51,884 bases of DNA from Methanoregula sp. (GCA_026394655.1 JAPKXU010000063.1:1-51884), one strand, 5' to 3'; positions 9,052 through 20,591 are shown, counted from the first letter of the stretch. Notes: generated by a model from the letters alone, not told the origin. Numbers and translations: made by a program.

Positions 9052-11008
9052 GCAAATGAGCCGGCTGCTTATTGTTGCATCAAAAGACCGCATGGGTACG
9101 GTTGTAAATGAGCTTTATCGCCGTCATCTGTTTCACATCGAGGATTTTGTTGATCAGGCGAGTCCTGAGTATGAAGGTTTTAAGATCGGAACTCCTCTGG
9201 CAGGGGCAACCGAAGCTGCAACCGACCTCGTGAATGTCCGGGCGATTGAGAACACGTTCTCGATCGAGAGCGAAGCCATTGTGGCGAAGACGCGAGCCGC
9301 CCAGACGGATATGGTGGGAAGGATCGAGCATGAACTTCCTGCGATAACTAAAGAGGTTGAAGCGCTTACCGGCAGGCGTGCCCGTCTCGAGGCTGGCATA
9401 AAAGAGAATGAGCAGAAGATCGCCGAGATTACCCCATTTGCCAGCATTCCGCTGGACTTGGATCTCTATTATGGATATTCCCGGTTCGTTGTTTTTGCCG
9501 GCTATGTCGCACGCGATGTATCGATCGCAGTTCCGAACGAGAAGTTCTATCTTAAGGGCAAGAGCCAGAATTTCATTGTTGTGGTCGCGCCGTTAGAACA
9601 CCGGGCTGAGGTTGAACGGGTATTACAGGAGGCGTCGTACCAGGCAGTTACGATCCCGGCAGAGTCAGGCACTCCCCAAAGCCGCATTGACTTCTATTCC
9701 GGACAGATCTCGGCAGCAAAAAAAGAGATCGAAGAGATCCAGGTAAAGATCGACGGGATCAAGCAGAAGCACGCGGAGTTCCTTGTTGCGTGTGAAGAGA
9801 TCCTGAAATGCAAGGTTGAGCAGACCGAAGCCCCGTTGCGGTTCGCGACTACAAACGAGACATTCGTTGCGGAGGGTTGGGTGCCCACAGAGTCTGTCGC
9901 GGAAGTGACGCAGGCACTTGAACAGGCAACCGGGGGAAAGATCTTTGTCAAAGAACTTTCCGTCGATTACGAGCATGATTCCGTTCCGGTGGAGTACGAC
10001 AACCCGTCGTTTGCCAAACCGGCACAGATGCTCATGGACGTCTACTCCCGACCGAAATACACGGAACTTGACCCGACACTAATGGTTTCGATCGTATTTC
10101 CCATCTTCTTCGGGCTGATCCTCGGGGATGTGGGGTACGGGCTGCTCCTTCTCGTGATGTCCTTTGGGCTCCGGAAGTTTATGACCGGGGACGAAGGCAC
10201 CATGTTGCTTAAAGTGCTCCGGAATGCAAGCATATCGAGCATTTTCTTTGGGTTGCTTTACAGCGAATGTTTAGGATTCGCCCTCCCTTGGAGTCCGATC
10301 ATGTTCAGCCGGCACCTTAAGATCGGTGCCCATGCAGTCGGACATGGTCCAGAAGTTCCCGAACTCATGATCCTTGCGATCTGGATCGGTCTTTTGCATA
10401 TTACCCTCGGAAGGGTGCTGGGCATGGCAAACCATGCACGACAGGATCATGGCGCTCACCGGACAAAAGCGATCCTCGCAAACGCCGGCTGGATCTGTGT
10501 CATGTGGGGGATCCTCATGGTCATCTGGTCGATGGTGCCGATGCCGTATATGCCGAATTTCACTACATTGCCAAAGCTTGTTTTGACTTTAAATATTACA
10601 GCACTCATTGGTGTTGTGATGCTTGTCGCCGGAGTCCTGTTCATTGCACGGGAGTCTGCGCTTGAAATTGTTGAACTTCCAACAATCATCAGTCACGTGC
10701 TCTCGTATGCACGTATCGTGGCTGTGGGACTATCTTCAGTGGCAATTGCGATGGTGATCAACTTTATCGCCATCGGGATGCTCATAGAACCCCAGCTGAA
10801 GAGCCTCACGATCATCGGGGTGCTCTTTATTGTCATGGGTGTGGTCGTTTTCCTGATCGGGCATGCGCTGAACCTGGCGCTTGGCATTCTCGGGGGCGGT
10901 CTCCACTCTATCAGGTTGCATTATGTCGAATTCTTCACCAAGTTCTATAAAGGTGGAGGCAAGAAATACAGTCCGTTTGGACTTAAGAGAAGATTTACGG
11001 AGGATTGA
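9038..11008 (+). CDS. atpI: A-type ATP synthase subunit I (a)
   Basis: 656 aa; FPIFFGLILGDVGYGLLLL and HVLSYARIVAVGLSSVAIA typical of subunit a/I. Confidence 0.95.
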   Translation: MLTPRQMSRLLIVASKDRMGTVVNELYRRHLFHIEDFVDQASPEYEGFKIGTPLAGATEAATDLVNVRAIENTFSIESEAIVAKTRAAQTDMVGRIEHELPAITKEVEALTGRRARLEAGIKENEQKIAEITPFASIPLDLDLYYGYSRFVVFAGYVARDVSIAVPNEKFYLKGKSQNFIVVVAPLEHRAEVERVLQEASYQAVTIPAESGTPQSRIDFYSGQISAAKKEIEEIQVKIDGIKQKHAEFLVACEEILKCKVEQTEAPLRFATTNETFVAEGWVPTESVAEVTQALEQATGGKIFVKELSVDYEHDSVPVEYDNPSFAKPAQMLMDVYSRPKYTELDPTLMVSIVFPIFFGLILGDVGYGLLLLVMSFGLRKFMTGDEGTMLLKVLRNASISSIFFGLLYSECLGFALPWSPIMFSRHLKIGAHAVGHGPEVPELMILAIWIGLLHITLGRVLGMANHARQDHGAHRTKAILANAGWICVMWGILMVIWSMVPMPYMPNFTTLPKLVLTLNITALIGVVMLVAGVLFIARESALEIVELPTIISHVLSYARIVAVGLSSVAIAMVINFIAIGMLIEPQLKSLTIIGVLFIVMGVVVFLIGHALNLALGILGGGLHSIRLHYVEFFTKFYKGGGKKYSPFGLKRRFTED

Positions 11009-11010
11009 AA

Positions 11011-11274
11011 ATGGTAGATGTTCCAGTAGCAGCAGCAATTACAGATGTTGCATTAATGAACGCATCGCAGATGGGAATGAAGGCGCTTGGCGCCGGTATG
11101 GCAGTCGGACTGACTGGCATTGGAGCAGGAGTCGCCGAGATGGCAATTGGTTCTGCAGCAGTCGGTGCAACTGCTGAAAATAAAGATGTGTTCGGGCTTG
11201 TCCTGTTGCTCACCGTCATTCCGGAAACCATCGTTATCTTCGGGCTTGTCGTTGCGTTGCTGCTCATATTCTAA
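11011..11274 (+). CDS. atpK: A-type ATP synthase subunit K (c/proteolipid)
   Basis: Two-TM hairpin, GAGMAVGLTGIGAGVAEMAIGSAAVGA...LTVIPETIVIFGLVVALLL; ATG 11011 (ORF track extends to TTG 11005). Confidence 0.93.
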   Translation: MVDVPVAAAITDVALMNASQMGMKALGAGMAVGLTGIGAGVAEMAIGSAAVGATAENKDVFGLVLLLTVIPETIVIFGLVVALLLIF

Positions 11275-11288
11275 GCGTGGGGCAGACA

Positions 11289-11867
11289 ATGGGACTGGAA
11301 GCCGTTGTTGAAGAGATCAGGGATAAGGGCAAAACAGAGGCAGAAAAGATCCGTGCCGAATCAAAACTGGAAGTGGACAATATCCTCCTGGAAGCCAACC
11401 GGCGGGTTGGAGAGATCAAGCTCGCTGCGGAAGCTGACTATGAGAAGCAGAAGAGCCATCTCATCGCACAGGAAGGATCAGCGGCAAACCTGCTCGTGAA
11501 GCGTGAGCTCTTAAACACGCAGAAGGCACTGCTGGTGCAAGTCTATGATACCACCCGCACGGAGATCGCCAATCTCCCTGAAAGCTTCCATCGGGAAGCC
11601 ATTAAATTACTCCTTACCGAGGTGAAAAAAGAGGTTCCCGATGGGAAGATCCAATGCAATGCCCGTGATGTGGCAACACTGAAGTCGATTGTTGCCGGGC
11701 ATCCGGAATTTTCCGGGTTCACCATCGGGGCTCCTGTTGATATCGATGGGGGAATTATCGCCGAAGGTAAAGGGGGCGAGTTGCAGGTTGACTACAGTTA
11801 CCGCACATTCCTTGACAAAGTGTGGGAATCAAGGTTGAAGGATGCATCAGATATCCTGTTTGGCTGA
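11289..11867 (+). CDS. atpE: A-type ATP synthase subunit E
   Basis: MGLEAVVEEIRDKGKTEAEKIRAESKLEVDNIL...; operon position. Confidence 0.92.
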   Translation: MGLEAVVEEIRDKGKTEAEKIRAESKLEVDNILLEANRRVGEIKLAAEADYEKQKSHLIAQEGSAANLLVKRELLNTQKALLVQVYDTTRTEIANLPESFHREAIKLLLTEVKKEVPDGKIQCNARDVATLKSIVAGHPEFSGFTIGAPVDIDGGIIAEGKGGELQVDYSYRTFLDKVWESRLKDASDILFG

Positions 11868-11879
11868 GGAGGCACTCCG

Positions 11880-12935
11880 ATGGTTGCAGTGAAAAGCGTC
11901 TTTGCACCATACATCTATGTCTGCACAAGGATGCGGGTACGAAAGTCAAAACTCATCCCCCACGAGGAGTACATGAGGATGCTCAACATGAGCCTCCCCG
12001 AGATCACCCGTGTTATCCAGGAGACAGAGTACAAACAGGAGATTGACGAGCTCGGGACGGTCTTTAAGGGTATCGACTTAATAGAAGTCGCCCTCTCGTG
12101 GAACCTTGCAAAAGAGTACCAGAAGATCCAGGAGATCACGCCCGGGAACTTAAAAGAGTTCACCCGCTCATACCTGCGGCGCTGGGATATCCAGAACGTC
12201 CTTACTATCCTGCGGGGCAAGATGCAAGGGGAGAAAGTCGGGAAGATAAAAGAGATCCTGATCCCCGCAGGCAGTCTTGACCGTGTTATGTTGGACCGTC
12301 TGCTGGCAGAAGAGAACCCTGAACGGATCATCGAAGCGTTAAAGGGCAACCGGATGTATCCGGTCATCGCCCGCGAGTATCCGGTTGCAAAAGAGAGTGG
12401 ATCATTCTCCCATATGGAGAACGAGCTCTACAAGCAGTTCTTCTCAGAGATCATTGCAGAGGCAGAGAGCGGGATCAAAGGCGGGAACCAGTTCCTTGAC
12501 TTTATCCGGTTTGATATTGACATAAGGAATATCAAGACCCTCTTCCGGCTGCGTGCGGATAATTTTGAGGAAGATGCACTAGAGATGTTTATCCCCGGCG
12601 GGGTTCTTACCGCAATGGATTTTGCCAGCTTAAACGCGATCCGTGACCCGGGTGAATTTATCGAAATGCTCAAAGTGCGGATAAGAAACAAGTTTCTGGT
12701 GACACTCCTGGACGAACTAAAAGGAGAGACTGCAGTACGCGATGTGGAAGTCCGGCTGACACGTGTGCAACTGGACCAGATGGAGAGCCTCTCAAAAAGG
12801 AATCCATTCTCGATTCATCCGATCCTCGTCTACCTTGAAAAGAAGAAGTACGAGGTCATCAACCTGCGGGCGCTCGCACGGGGAAAAGAGTCAAAGCTCC
12901 CGTCTGAGAAGATAGCGGAATACCTGGTGGTGTAG
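11880..12935 (+). CDS. atpC: A-type ATP synthase subunit C (d)
   Basis: 351 aa; operon position; FDIDIRNIKTLFRLRA typical. Confidence 0.93.
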   Translation: MVAVKSVFAPYIYVCTRMRVRKSKLIPHEEYMRMLNMSLPEITRVIQETEYKQEIDELGTVFKGIDLIEVALSWNLAKEYQKIQEITPGNLKEFTRSYLRRWDIQNVLTILRGKMQGEKVGKIKEILIPAGSLDRVMLDRLLAEENPERIIEALKGNRMYPVIAREYPVAKESGSFSHMENELYKQFFSEIIAEAESGIKGGNQFLDFIRFDIDIRNIKTLFRLRADNFEEDALEMFIPGGVLTAMDFASLNAIRDPGEFIEMLKVRIRNKFLVTLLDELKGETAVRDVEVRLTRVQLDQMESLSKRNPFSIHPILVYLEKKKYEVINLRALARGKESKLPSEKIAEYLVV

Positions 12936-13241
12936 ATGGAGATTGCAGTTATCGGAAACAGTGAGTTCATCCTCGGTTTTCGGCTTGCGGGTATCCGTAA
13001 GACGTATGCAGCTGAGAGCGATGAGAAACTCAACGAGTGCATCACCAGCGTAATGCAGGACGGGCAGGTCGGCATTCTCGTCCTTAACAGCAGCGATATG
13101 GAGCGTATCCCCCGCAGGCTTCGTGCAACACTGGATAAATCCGTCAAGCCGACAGTCATCGCGATTGGCGGTGAAGAGGAAGGAGGGTTATCCATGAGAG
13201 AGAAAATCAAGAGATCGGTGGGTGTTGATCTGTGGAAGTGA
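12936..13241 (+). CDS. atpF: A-type ATP synthase subunit F
   Basis: 101 aa [24 protein letters not shown]... Confidence 0.95.
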   Translation: MEIAVIGNSEFILGFRLAGIRKTYAAESDEKLNECITSVMQDGQVGILVLNSSDMERIPRRLRATLDKSVKPTVIAIGGEEEGGLSMREKIKRSVGVDLWK

Positions 13242-14998
13242 AGAACCAGAAGACAAAGGACCAAAAACAAGGAGTCCTCAAAAGAATCGCCGGACCTGTA
13301 GTGACGGCAGTCAATCTTGACGCCCACATGTATGATGTGGTGAAAGTAGGTAAAGAAGCACTGATGGGAGAAGTCATCAAGATCCAGGGAGACAATGTCA
13401 TCATCCAGGTGTATGAGGATACATCTGGTATCAAGCCGGGTGAACCGGTAGTGAACACCGGATTGTCCCTCTCTGTTGAACTTGGTCCAGGACTTCTCAC
13501 GAGCATCTATGATGGGATCCAGCGTCCCCTTGCCGTGCTTGTGGAGAAGATGGGCAACTTTATCGAGCGCGGTGTTACAGCGCCCGGGCTCTCCCATGAC
13601 AAGAAATGGGGGTTTAAACCGCTCGTAAAAGCCGGTGACAAGGTCCAAGCCGGTTCCATCATTGGCGAAGTGCAGGAGACGAACATCGTTCACAAGGTAA
13701 TGATCCCCCCGACCGCAAAGCCGGGAGTCATCAAGGCGATGAAGAGCGGGGAGTTCACCGTTGATGAGATCGTTTGCACCCTTGAGGACGGCAGGGAATT
13801 TCCGATGATCCAGCGCTGGCCCGTACGGGTGCCGCGCCCTGTCATGGAGAAGATGAACCCGACCATCCCGCTGATCACTGGTCAGCGTATTCTTGATGGT
13901 CTCTTTCCCATTGCGAAAGGCGGGACTGCAGCTATTCCCGGTCCGTTCGGGAGCGGGAAGACCGTTACGCAGCAGCAGCTGGCAAAGTGGAGTGATGCGG
14001 AGATCGTGGTCTACATCGGTTGCGGCGAACGCGGCAACGAGATGACCGAAGTGTTAACCGAGTTCCCGCACCTTGAAGACCCTAAGTCAGGCAAACCGCT
14101 CATGGAGCGGACGGTCCTTATCGCGAATACTTCGAACATGCCGGTCGCTGCCCGTGAAGCTTCGGTGTACACCGGTATTACCATCGCCGAGTACTTCCGT
14201 GATATGGGGTATGATGTCTCGTTAATGGCAGACTCAACCTCACGGTGGGCGGAAGCGATGCGTGAGATCTCCTCGCGTCTCGAAGAGATGCCCGGAGAAG
14301 AAGGATACCCGGCATACCTTGCCGCACGTCTTTCTGAGTTCTACGAGCGTGCCGGATTGGTCAAAACCTTAAACGGGGCTCGTGGGTCAGTGTCGGTTAT
14401 CGGGGCAGTGTCTCCACCAGGTGGTGACTTCTCAGAACCCGTTACGCAGAACACGCTGCGTATCGTGAAGGTCTTCTGGGCGCTCGATGCAAAACTCTCC
14501 CAGCGCAGGCATTTCCCGGCGATCAACTGGCTGAACTCGTACTCGCTGTACCTGGACAGCCTCCAGGACTGGTACGACAAGGAAGTCTCCCCAGACTGGA
14601 ACCAGATCCGGTCATGGGCGATGGGAGTCCTCCAGAAAGAGGCAGAACTCCAGGAAATCGTCCAACTGGTCGGTTCGGATGCGTTGCCAGAGACGGAGCA
14701 GCTGACAATTGAGATTGCCCGTATGATCCGTGAGATCTTCCTCCAGCAGAATGCCTACGATGCGGTGGACACGTTCTGTGACATGAAGAAACAGTACGAC
14801 ATGATGAAATCGATCCGCCTCTATTCCGATCTTGCGTATGCCGCACAGGTTGCTGGCGTGAGCCCGGCGCAGATCATCGCGATCAAAGCGAAGAACGAAC
14901 TGCCGCAGATCAAGTTCATCAAGGACTATAAGCCCGAGCTTGCGAAGATCGAGAAGGATATGGATGCTGAATTCAATGCACTGAGGTCGGCAGCATGA
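13232..14998 (+). CDS. atpA: A-type ATP synthase catalytic subunit A (GTG start)
   Basis: 588 aa; P-loop [27 protein letters not shown]. Confidence 0.98.
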   Translation: MEVKNQKTKDQKQGVLKRIAGPVVTAVNLDAHMYDVVKVGKEALMGEVIKIQGDNVIIQVYEDTSGIKPGEPVVNTGLSLSVELGPGLLTSIYDGIQRPLAVLVEKMGNFIERGVTAPGLSHDKKWGFKPLVKAGDKVQAGSIIGEVQETNIVHKVMIPPTAKPGVIKAMKSGEFTVDEIVCTLEDGREFPMIQRWPVRVPRPVMEKMNPTIPLITGQRILDGLFPIAKGGTAAIPGPFGSGKTVTQQQLAKWSDAEIVVYIGCGERGNEMTEVLTEFPHLEDPKSGKPLMERTVLIANTSNMPVAAREASVYTGITIAEYFRDMGYDVSLMADSTSRWAEAMREISSRLEEMPGEEGYPAYLAARLSEFYERAGLVKTLNGARGSVSVIGAVSPPGGDFSEPVTQNTLRIVKVFWALDAKLSQRRHFPAINWLNSYSLYLDSLQDWYDKEVSPDWNQIRSWAMGVLQKEAELQEIVQLVGSDALPETEQLTIEIARMIREIFLQQNAYDAVDTFCDMKKQYDMMKSIRLYSDLAYAAQVAGVSPAQIIAIKAKNELPQIKFIKDYKPELAKIEKDMDAEFNALRSAA

Positions 14999-16383
14999 AG
15001 GAATACAGGACGATCAACAAAATAGCCGGTCCGCTCGTTTTTGTCGAGAAGACTGAGCCGATCGGGTACCAGGAACTCGTGAACATTGTCCTTGCCGACG
15101 GCACGATGAAGCGCGGGCAGGTGCTGGATACAAGCGACGATCTGGTCGTTGTCCAGATCTTTGAGATGACAACAGGTATAGGCAGGGACAGCGGAGTCCG
15201 GTTCACCGGCGAGACGATCAAGATGCCGGTGGGCAGGGAGATGCTTGGGCGTATCCTGTCCGGTGGCGGTAAACCGATCGATGGTGGTCCGGAGATCGTG
15301 CCGGAGAAACGGCTCGATATTACCGGTGCAGCCATCAACCCCTATGCACGTGCCAATCCCTCGGATTTCATCCAGACCGGTATCTCGACCATCGACGGCA
15401 CGAACACGCTCGTCCGTGGTCAGAAGCTCCCGATCTTTTCGGGTGCAGGTCTGCCGCACAACAACATCGCCCTCCAGATCGCACGGCAGGCAAAGGTGCC
15501 GGGTTCAACTGAAGGTTTTGCAGTGGTATTCGCCGCGATGGGTATCACAAAGGAAGAGGCAAATGCGTTCATGCAGGACTTCGAACGCACGGGCGCGCTC
15601 GAACGTGCCGTCGTGTTCCTGAACCTTGCAGACGACCCGGCTGTCGAGCGTATCATTACGCCCCGGCTTGCCCTCACCACCGCCGAGTACCTTGCATTCG
15701 AACTCGGGATGCACGTGCTTGTCATCCTCACGGATATGACGAACTATTGTGAAGCGCTCCGCCAGATTGGTGCTGCCCGTGAAGAGGTGCCGGGACGCCG
15801 TGGCTATCCGGGGTACATGTACACGGATCTCGCTTGCCTGTACGAGCGTGCCGGTATCATCAAGGGGCTGAAAGGGTCTGTGACGCAGATCCCGATCCTG
15901 ACCATGCCCGGTGACGATATCACCCACCCAATCCCTGACCTGACCGGGTATATCACAGAAGGTCAGATTGTCGTCAACCGTGATCTGCACCGTAAAGGCA
16001 TATATCCTCCCATCAACGTGCTACCCTCACTCTCCCGGCTGATGAACCTCGGTATCGGGAAAGGGCACACCCGTGAAGACCACAAGAAGGTCTCCGACCA
16101 GATGTATGCCGGGTATGCAGAAGGAAACGATCTCCGTGGACTGGTGGCAATCGTCGGAAAGGATGCGCTATCCGAACGTGACCGGATGTTCCTCGAATTT
16201 GCCGACCTCTTCGAGAACCGGTTCGTCCGGCAGGGATTTGATGAAGACCGGACGATCGAGAATACGCTGAACCTCGGCTGGGAACTGCTCTCGACACTGC
16301 CTGTAGAGCAGCTCGTCCGTATCGACCGTGAGTTAATCCAGAAATACCACCCGAAATTCCGAGCCGGAGCAAAGAAGGAGTAA
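14995..16383 (+). CDS. atpB: A-type ATP synthase subunit B
   Basis: 462 aa; [36 protein letters not shown]. Confidence 0.98.
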   Translation: MKEYRTINKIAGPLVFVEKTEPIGYQELVNIVLADGTMKRGQVLDTSDDLVVVQIFEMTTGIGRDSGVRFTGETIKMPVGREMLGRILSGGGKPIDGGPEIVPEKRLDITGAAINPYARANPSDFIQTGISTIDGTNTLVRGQKLPIFSGAGLPHNNIALQIARQAKVPGSTEGFAVVFAAMGITKEEANAFMQDFERTGALERAVVFLNLADDPAVERIITPRLALTTAEYLAFELGMHVLVILTDMTNYCEALRQIGAAREEVPGRRGYPGYMYTDLACLYERAGIIKGLKGSVTQIPILTMPGDDITHPIPDLTGYITEGQIVVNRDLHRKGIYPPINVLPSLSRLMNLGIGKGHTREDHKKVSDQMYAGYAEGNDLRGLVAIVGKDALSERDRMFLEFADLFENRFVRQGFDEDRTIENTLNLGWELLSTLPVEQLVRIDRELIQKYHPKFRAGAKKE

Positions 16384-16390
16384 GGAATCC

Positions 16391-17020
16391 ATGGCGCTGC
16401 GTGATATCAAGCCAACCCGTTCTGAGCTGATCAACTTAAAACGGAAGATCCAGCTCTCGGAGCGTGGCTACAAGATCCTGAAAATGAAGCGCGATGGACT
16501 GATCCTTGAATTTTTCAAGGTGCTTGCGGAGGCAAAGGACACGCGGGGAGGGCTGCTGACCAAATACCAGCGCGCTGTCGAGATGATGGCGGTTGCGAAC
16601 ACCGTTGAGGGTGCGATTGGTGTGAAAGCAGCGGCATTGTCTGTTAAAGATGTGCCTGAGATTACCTTAAAAAGCAAGAACATCATGGGCGTGATAGTCC
16701 CGCAGATCGAATCGTCGAAGGTGAAAAAGAGTCTCGTTGATCGCGGGTACGGGGTGCTGGGCACCTCCACGGTCATTGATGAGACTGCATCTGCGTTCGA
16801 AGATCTCGTTGAATCGATCATCGAGAGTGCCGAGATCGAGACCACGATGAAACGCCTGCTTGATGAGATCGAGAAGACAAAACGGCGGGTGAACGCCCTT
16901 GAGTATAAGGTGATCCCTGAACTCACCGCAGCCCGGGACTTCATCAAGATGCGCCTTGATGAGATGGAAAGAGAAGAACTCTTCCGGATGAAGAAGATCA
17001 AAGCCCGGAGTACGGCGTAA
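16391..17020 (+). CDS. atpD: A-type ATP synthase subunit D
   Basis: 209 aa; coiled coil, RRVNALEYKVIPEL. Confidence 0.95.
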   Translation: MALRDIKPTRSELINLKRKIQLSERGYKILKMKRDGLILEFFKVLAEAKDTRGGLLTKYQRAVEMMAVANTVEGAIGVKAAALSVKDVPEITLKSKNIMGVIVPQIESSKVKKSLVDRGYGVLGTSTVIDETASAFEDLVESIIESAEIETTMKRLLDEIEKTKRRVNALEYKVIPELTAARDFIKMRLDEMEREELFRMKKIKARSTA

Positions 17021-17037
17021 CTTAAAAGCAGAAGGTA

Positions 17038-18258
17038 GTGCGGATGCCTATCGGTACAATCAGGGAACTGGGGTGCAGTAACAAGACGGTGCTCCTACGG
17101 CTTGATCTCAACTCCCCCATCGACCCCTCCTCCCACCTTATTCTGGACGACAAGCGTTTCCGGGAACACCTTCCTACCATCCGTGCACTTTCTGATAGTC
17201 GTGTCGTGATCGTCACCCATCAGAGTCGTCCGGGCAAGAAGGATTTTACGACTCTTGAAGCCCACGCGGAGAAACTGGAGAAGCTACTCGGGACTCCCGT
17301 TACTTATATTGACAGCATCTTCGGCAGCCATGCACGTACTGCGGTGCATGATTCAAAAGCCGGGGATGTGCTCATGCTTGAGAATGTGCGGTTCAATGCC
17401 GAAGAGAACCTGACTTTAAAACCCGATGAAGCAAAAAAGACGCATCTCGTCAGGAAACTCTCAAGTATGGCGGATGTCTTTGTCAACGATGCGTTCGGGA
17501 CTGCCCACCGGTCCCAGCCCACGGTTGTGGGACTGCCGCTGGTTATGCGATCAGCCGCCGGGCTCCTTATGGAGAAGGAAGTATCTACGCTGTCAAAAGT
17601 CTTCTCAGGAGCGCCCCGCCCGGTCTGCATGGTGCTCGGGGGCACCAAAGTGGATGACTCAATGGCGGTGGCGGAGCATGTGCTGGCTCGCGGTATCGCC
17701 GATCAGGTGATCGTGATCGGGGTCGTTGCCAATGTCTTTTTGATCGCGGCAGGGTATGATATCGGAAAACCCTCTACACAACTCATAGCCCAGTTGAAAT
17801 ACCAGCCGGAGATCGAGAAGGCAAAGGCGATCCTTTCCAAGTACAAAGACCGGGTGGTGATGCCAGAGTCGGTTGCCGTGCGGCAGGATAAGTGTCGTGC
17901 GGAATATCCAGTCACGAAGATTCCGGCAGACGTCCCGGTGCTCGATATCGGGATGGATGCGATCGCGTCCCTTACGCAATGTATAAAAAAGGCAGGGACT
18001 GTAGTCTTCAATGGTCCTGCCGGGGTCTTTGAAGAAGCTGACTTTGCCACCGGCACCTACGAACTGTTACGAGCAGCATCGCAGGTGGAGTTTTCTGTTG
18101 TTGGCGGGGGGCATACTGCGGTCGTCATCGAGAAACTTGGGATCGAGCAGGCATTCACCCACATCTCCACGGGTGGCGGTGCCTGTATCGAGTTTTTAAC
18201 CGGAAAGAAACTTCCCGCTGTGGAAGCGCTGGAAGAATCAAAAAAGATATTCGGATAA
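17038..18258 (+). CDS. pgk: Phosphoglycerate kinase
   Basis: RLDLNSPID, LMLENVRFNAEE, VFVNDAFGTAHRSQPT, VVGGGHTAVVIEKLG. Confidence 0.97.
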   Translation: MRMPIGTIRELGCSNKTVLLRLDLNSPIDPSSHLILDDKRFREHLPTIRALSDSRVVIVTHQSRPGKKDFTTLEAHAEKLEKLLGTPVTYIDSIFGSHARTAVHDSKAGDVLMLENVRFNAEENLTLKPDEAKKTHLVRKLSSMADVFVNDAFGTAHRSQPTVVGLPLVMRSAAGLLMEKEVSTLSKVFSGAPRPVCMVLGGTKVDDSMAVAEHVLARGIADQVIVIGVVANVFLIAAGYDIGKPSTQLIAQLKYQPEIEKAKAILSKYKDRVVMPESVAVRQDKCRAEYPVTKIPADVPVLDIGMDAIASLTQCIKKAGTVVFNGPAGVFEEADFATGTYELLRAASQVEFSVVGGGHTAVVIEKLGIEQAFTHISTGGGACIEFLTGKKLPAVEALEESKKIFG

Positions 18259-18266
18259 CTCTCTTC

Positions 18267-18749
18267 TCAATCTTTTTTTACGAGTGCGTCTACGAGGAAG
18301 TTTGCCGCTTGCCGTTTATATGGGCGACTGCCCAGCACCGGCTTTTCAAATCGGGGAGTGTTTGGAACTGCCGTTGTAGTTGCCGGGGCGACAGAAAGTA
18401 CCGCATCCCGTTGGGTTCTGTTTCTTTGTTTTATGGTGTTGAGCACGGCGAATGAGAAGACAAGTGCGGTAAAGACGAACATGCAGACGGCAAACATGGT
18501 TGTTATGCCGATGATGACGACAAACCTGCCATCCTGAAGGAGTGCCCACACGCCGGGAATGTAGAGTGCCCAGAGGATGATTGCTGCAAGTTTCGTTGCC
18601 TCTGCCGGACTTGCAAGACTGCGCTCACGGTCCTCCTCATTCTCAGCGGGACAACGGTCGATCATCTTTCCGAGAGCAATAAGTGCGACGCTGCACGCTG
18701 CTAAAAACATCCCGACGATCACTGCCAGGAAGAGATACATTTCATTCAT
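18267..18749 (-). CDS. Hypothetical membrane protein
   Basis: 160 aa with about 3 hydrophobic segments; convergent with pgk. Confidence 0.65.
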   Translation of the reverse strand: MNEMYLFLAVIVGMFLAACSVALIALGKMIDRCPAENEEDRERSLASPAEATKLAAIILWALYIPGVWALLQDGRFVVIIGITTMFAVCMFVFTALVFSFAVLNTIKQRNRTQRDAVLSVAPATTTAVPNTPRFEKPVLGSRPYKRQAANFLVDALVKKD

Positions 18750-18895
18750 CTGACAACCTCACGATATTCTCCTGTTACCCGCCGCGCCATAAATAGTATT
18801 CTATATGTATTACTTATGGAACACATTTGAAAAAATGGTATTACCTATGGGATATCGGCAGTCTATTTATAGTATTTTACCCAACGTTGTAGGGA

Positions 18896-19210
18896 ATGGT
18901 CGATAAGATACCGGCGATCCGGGGCGAGAGGGTGGCAATATCCTATAAAATGCCGCCGAATATCTACGAGAAGGTCAATAAACTCGTGTACGAGGAAAAG
19001 AAGTTCTCTACGGTCTCGGACTGTATTACGCAAGCTTTATTATCTTTCGTCGATAATCACCACGATATGGGGCAGTTCAAGGAGCTTTTCAAAGACTATA
19101 TGTCCTCAGAGGAGGGACGGGAAGTCATGAAAATGATGATGAAAGAAGTGCTCATGGATGTGCTCTCTTCCCAAAAAGTCGATTTAAAAGAGCCCAAACG
19201 TAATTCATAA
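18896..19210 (+). CDS. Ribbon-helix-helix-like small regulator (104 aa)
   Basis: ERVAISYKMPPNIYEKVNKLVYEEKKFSTVSDCITQALLSFVDNH pattern. Confidence 0.6.
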   Translation: MVDKIPAIRGERVAISYKMPPNIYEKVNKLVYEEKKFSTVSDCITQALLSFVDNHHDMGQFKELFKDYMSSEEGREVMKMMMKEVLMDVLSSQKVDLKEPKRNS

Positions 19211-19287
19211 GTAATATACTTCCACCCCCTGCTCTTTTATTTCTGATCCTTGCGATCGCTTTAACTTACAACGCCTAAAGGAGCACT

Positions 19288-19767
19288 ATGCAGATCCGGA
19301 TCCTCGCTGTCGGGAAGATCAAAGAAACGTATCTTCGGGATGGTATCGCGGAGTATGAAAAACGCCTCCGCCCGTACGTGAAGATCCAGATAATCGAGAT
19401 CGCGGATGAAAAACGGGCTCTCCATCCGTCGGCAGCACAGGAAGAGTTGATAAAAGAACGTGAAGGCGAGTGCATCCTCGCCGCCATCCCTCCGGAAACC
19501 TATGTGGTGGTACTGGATGTGCATGGATGTCTGAAATCGAGCAAAGAACTCGCCGCGCATATCCATAACTGGGAAATTGCCGGAAAAAACAACATTGTGA
19601 TGATCATCGGGGGTGATCTGGGGCTTTCCCCCGAAGTGATCTCACAAGCGCACATGCGAATTTCCATTTCTCCTATGACATTTACGCACCAGATGGTGCG
19701 GATGATCCTGCTCGAACAGATATACCGGGCGTACAAAATCAATCATCACGAACCGTATCATAAATAG
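19288..19767 (+). CDS. rlmH: 23S rRNA (pseudouridine1915-N3)-methyltransferase RlmH
   Basis: MQIRILAVGKIKETYLRDGIAEYEKRL...; FVIGGDLGLS-type knot motif (IGGDLGLSPEV), THQMVRMILLEQIYRAYKI. Confidence 0.95.
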   Translation: MQIRILAVGKIKETYLRDGIAEYEKRLRPYVKIQIIEIADEKRALHPSAAQEELIKEREGECILAAIPPETYVVVLDVHGCLKSSKELAAHIHNWEIAGKNNIVMIIGGDLGLSPEVISQAHMRISISPMTFTHQMVRMILLEQIYRAYKINHHEPYHK

Positions 19768-19952
19768 TCCGGTAGTCGACTGACTCCTGTTTTCACTTGC
19801 GGGGGAGTTGCCGGGATAAGGGGAAAAAAGATAACATCTTCCCGGTTCTCCGAGCGGGAAAACTCGTTACTGGTGCAAGGTAACCGGGATCGGACTTGAG
19901 ATTTTCCCGCAGACTGTTTTTTGTTTTTGGGTTTCCAATTGTTATTGGATTT

Positions 19953-20531
19953 TCACTTTTTGTGGGTTTTTTTGACGAACCATGCAATATTCTCGCCAAG
20001 CTGGCGCATTGTATCGATACCTTCCTCATCGGTCTCGACATCTCCGGGTTTGAGACCCATCGCGAGGTTCCAGTACCGCGATCCAGCGGTGAACATCCCG
20101 CTGATACTGAAGAAATGGTTGATCGTGTCAACTGCACAGACTGCCCCGGCCCGGCGCTGCGCTGCGATCCCTGCCCCGAGTTTCTGCCGGAAGAAGTCCC
20201 CGTTGGCTTTTGCGACAAAGAATGTCCGGTCCATGAATGCCTTGATCTCTGGTGATACACCGGCAAAATACGTGGGTGTCGCTATGATAATTGCGTCTGC
20301 TTCGATCATCTTCTCAATACAGTCGTTTACCATATCGGCTTCCTGCACGCACCGCTGGTCCTGGTTTTCAAAACATTTCCAGCAGGCAGTGCATGGATTG
20401 ATTTTCTTCCCGCCGATTTGGATGAGTTCTGTCTTTATTCCTTCCCTCTCAATCACCCTGAGTGTATGGTTGATCAGCAGGCTCGTATTTCCGTCCTTGT
20501 TGGGACTTCCGTTAAATGCAATGACTTTCAT
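19953..20531 (-). CDS. Iron-sulfur flavoprotein / NADPH-dependent FMN reductase family
   Basis: MKVIAFNGSPNKDGNTSLL; compact CTACWKCFENQDQRC cluster motif. Confidence 0.88.
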   Translation of the reverse strand: MKVIAFNGSPNKDGNTSLLINHTLRVIEREGIKTELIQIGGKKINPCTACWKCFENQDQRCVQEADMVNDCIEKMIEADAIIIATPTYFAGVSPEIKAFMDRTFFVAKANGDFFRQKLGAGIAAQRRAGAVCAVDTINHFFSISGMFTAGSRYWNLAMGLKPGDVETDEEGIDTMRQLGENIAWFVKKTHKK

Positions 20532-20591
20532 GGGGTATCACATCCGGGAATAAACCCGGTATGGTATAGTTTCAGTAGCGAGTATATTATA

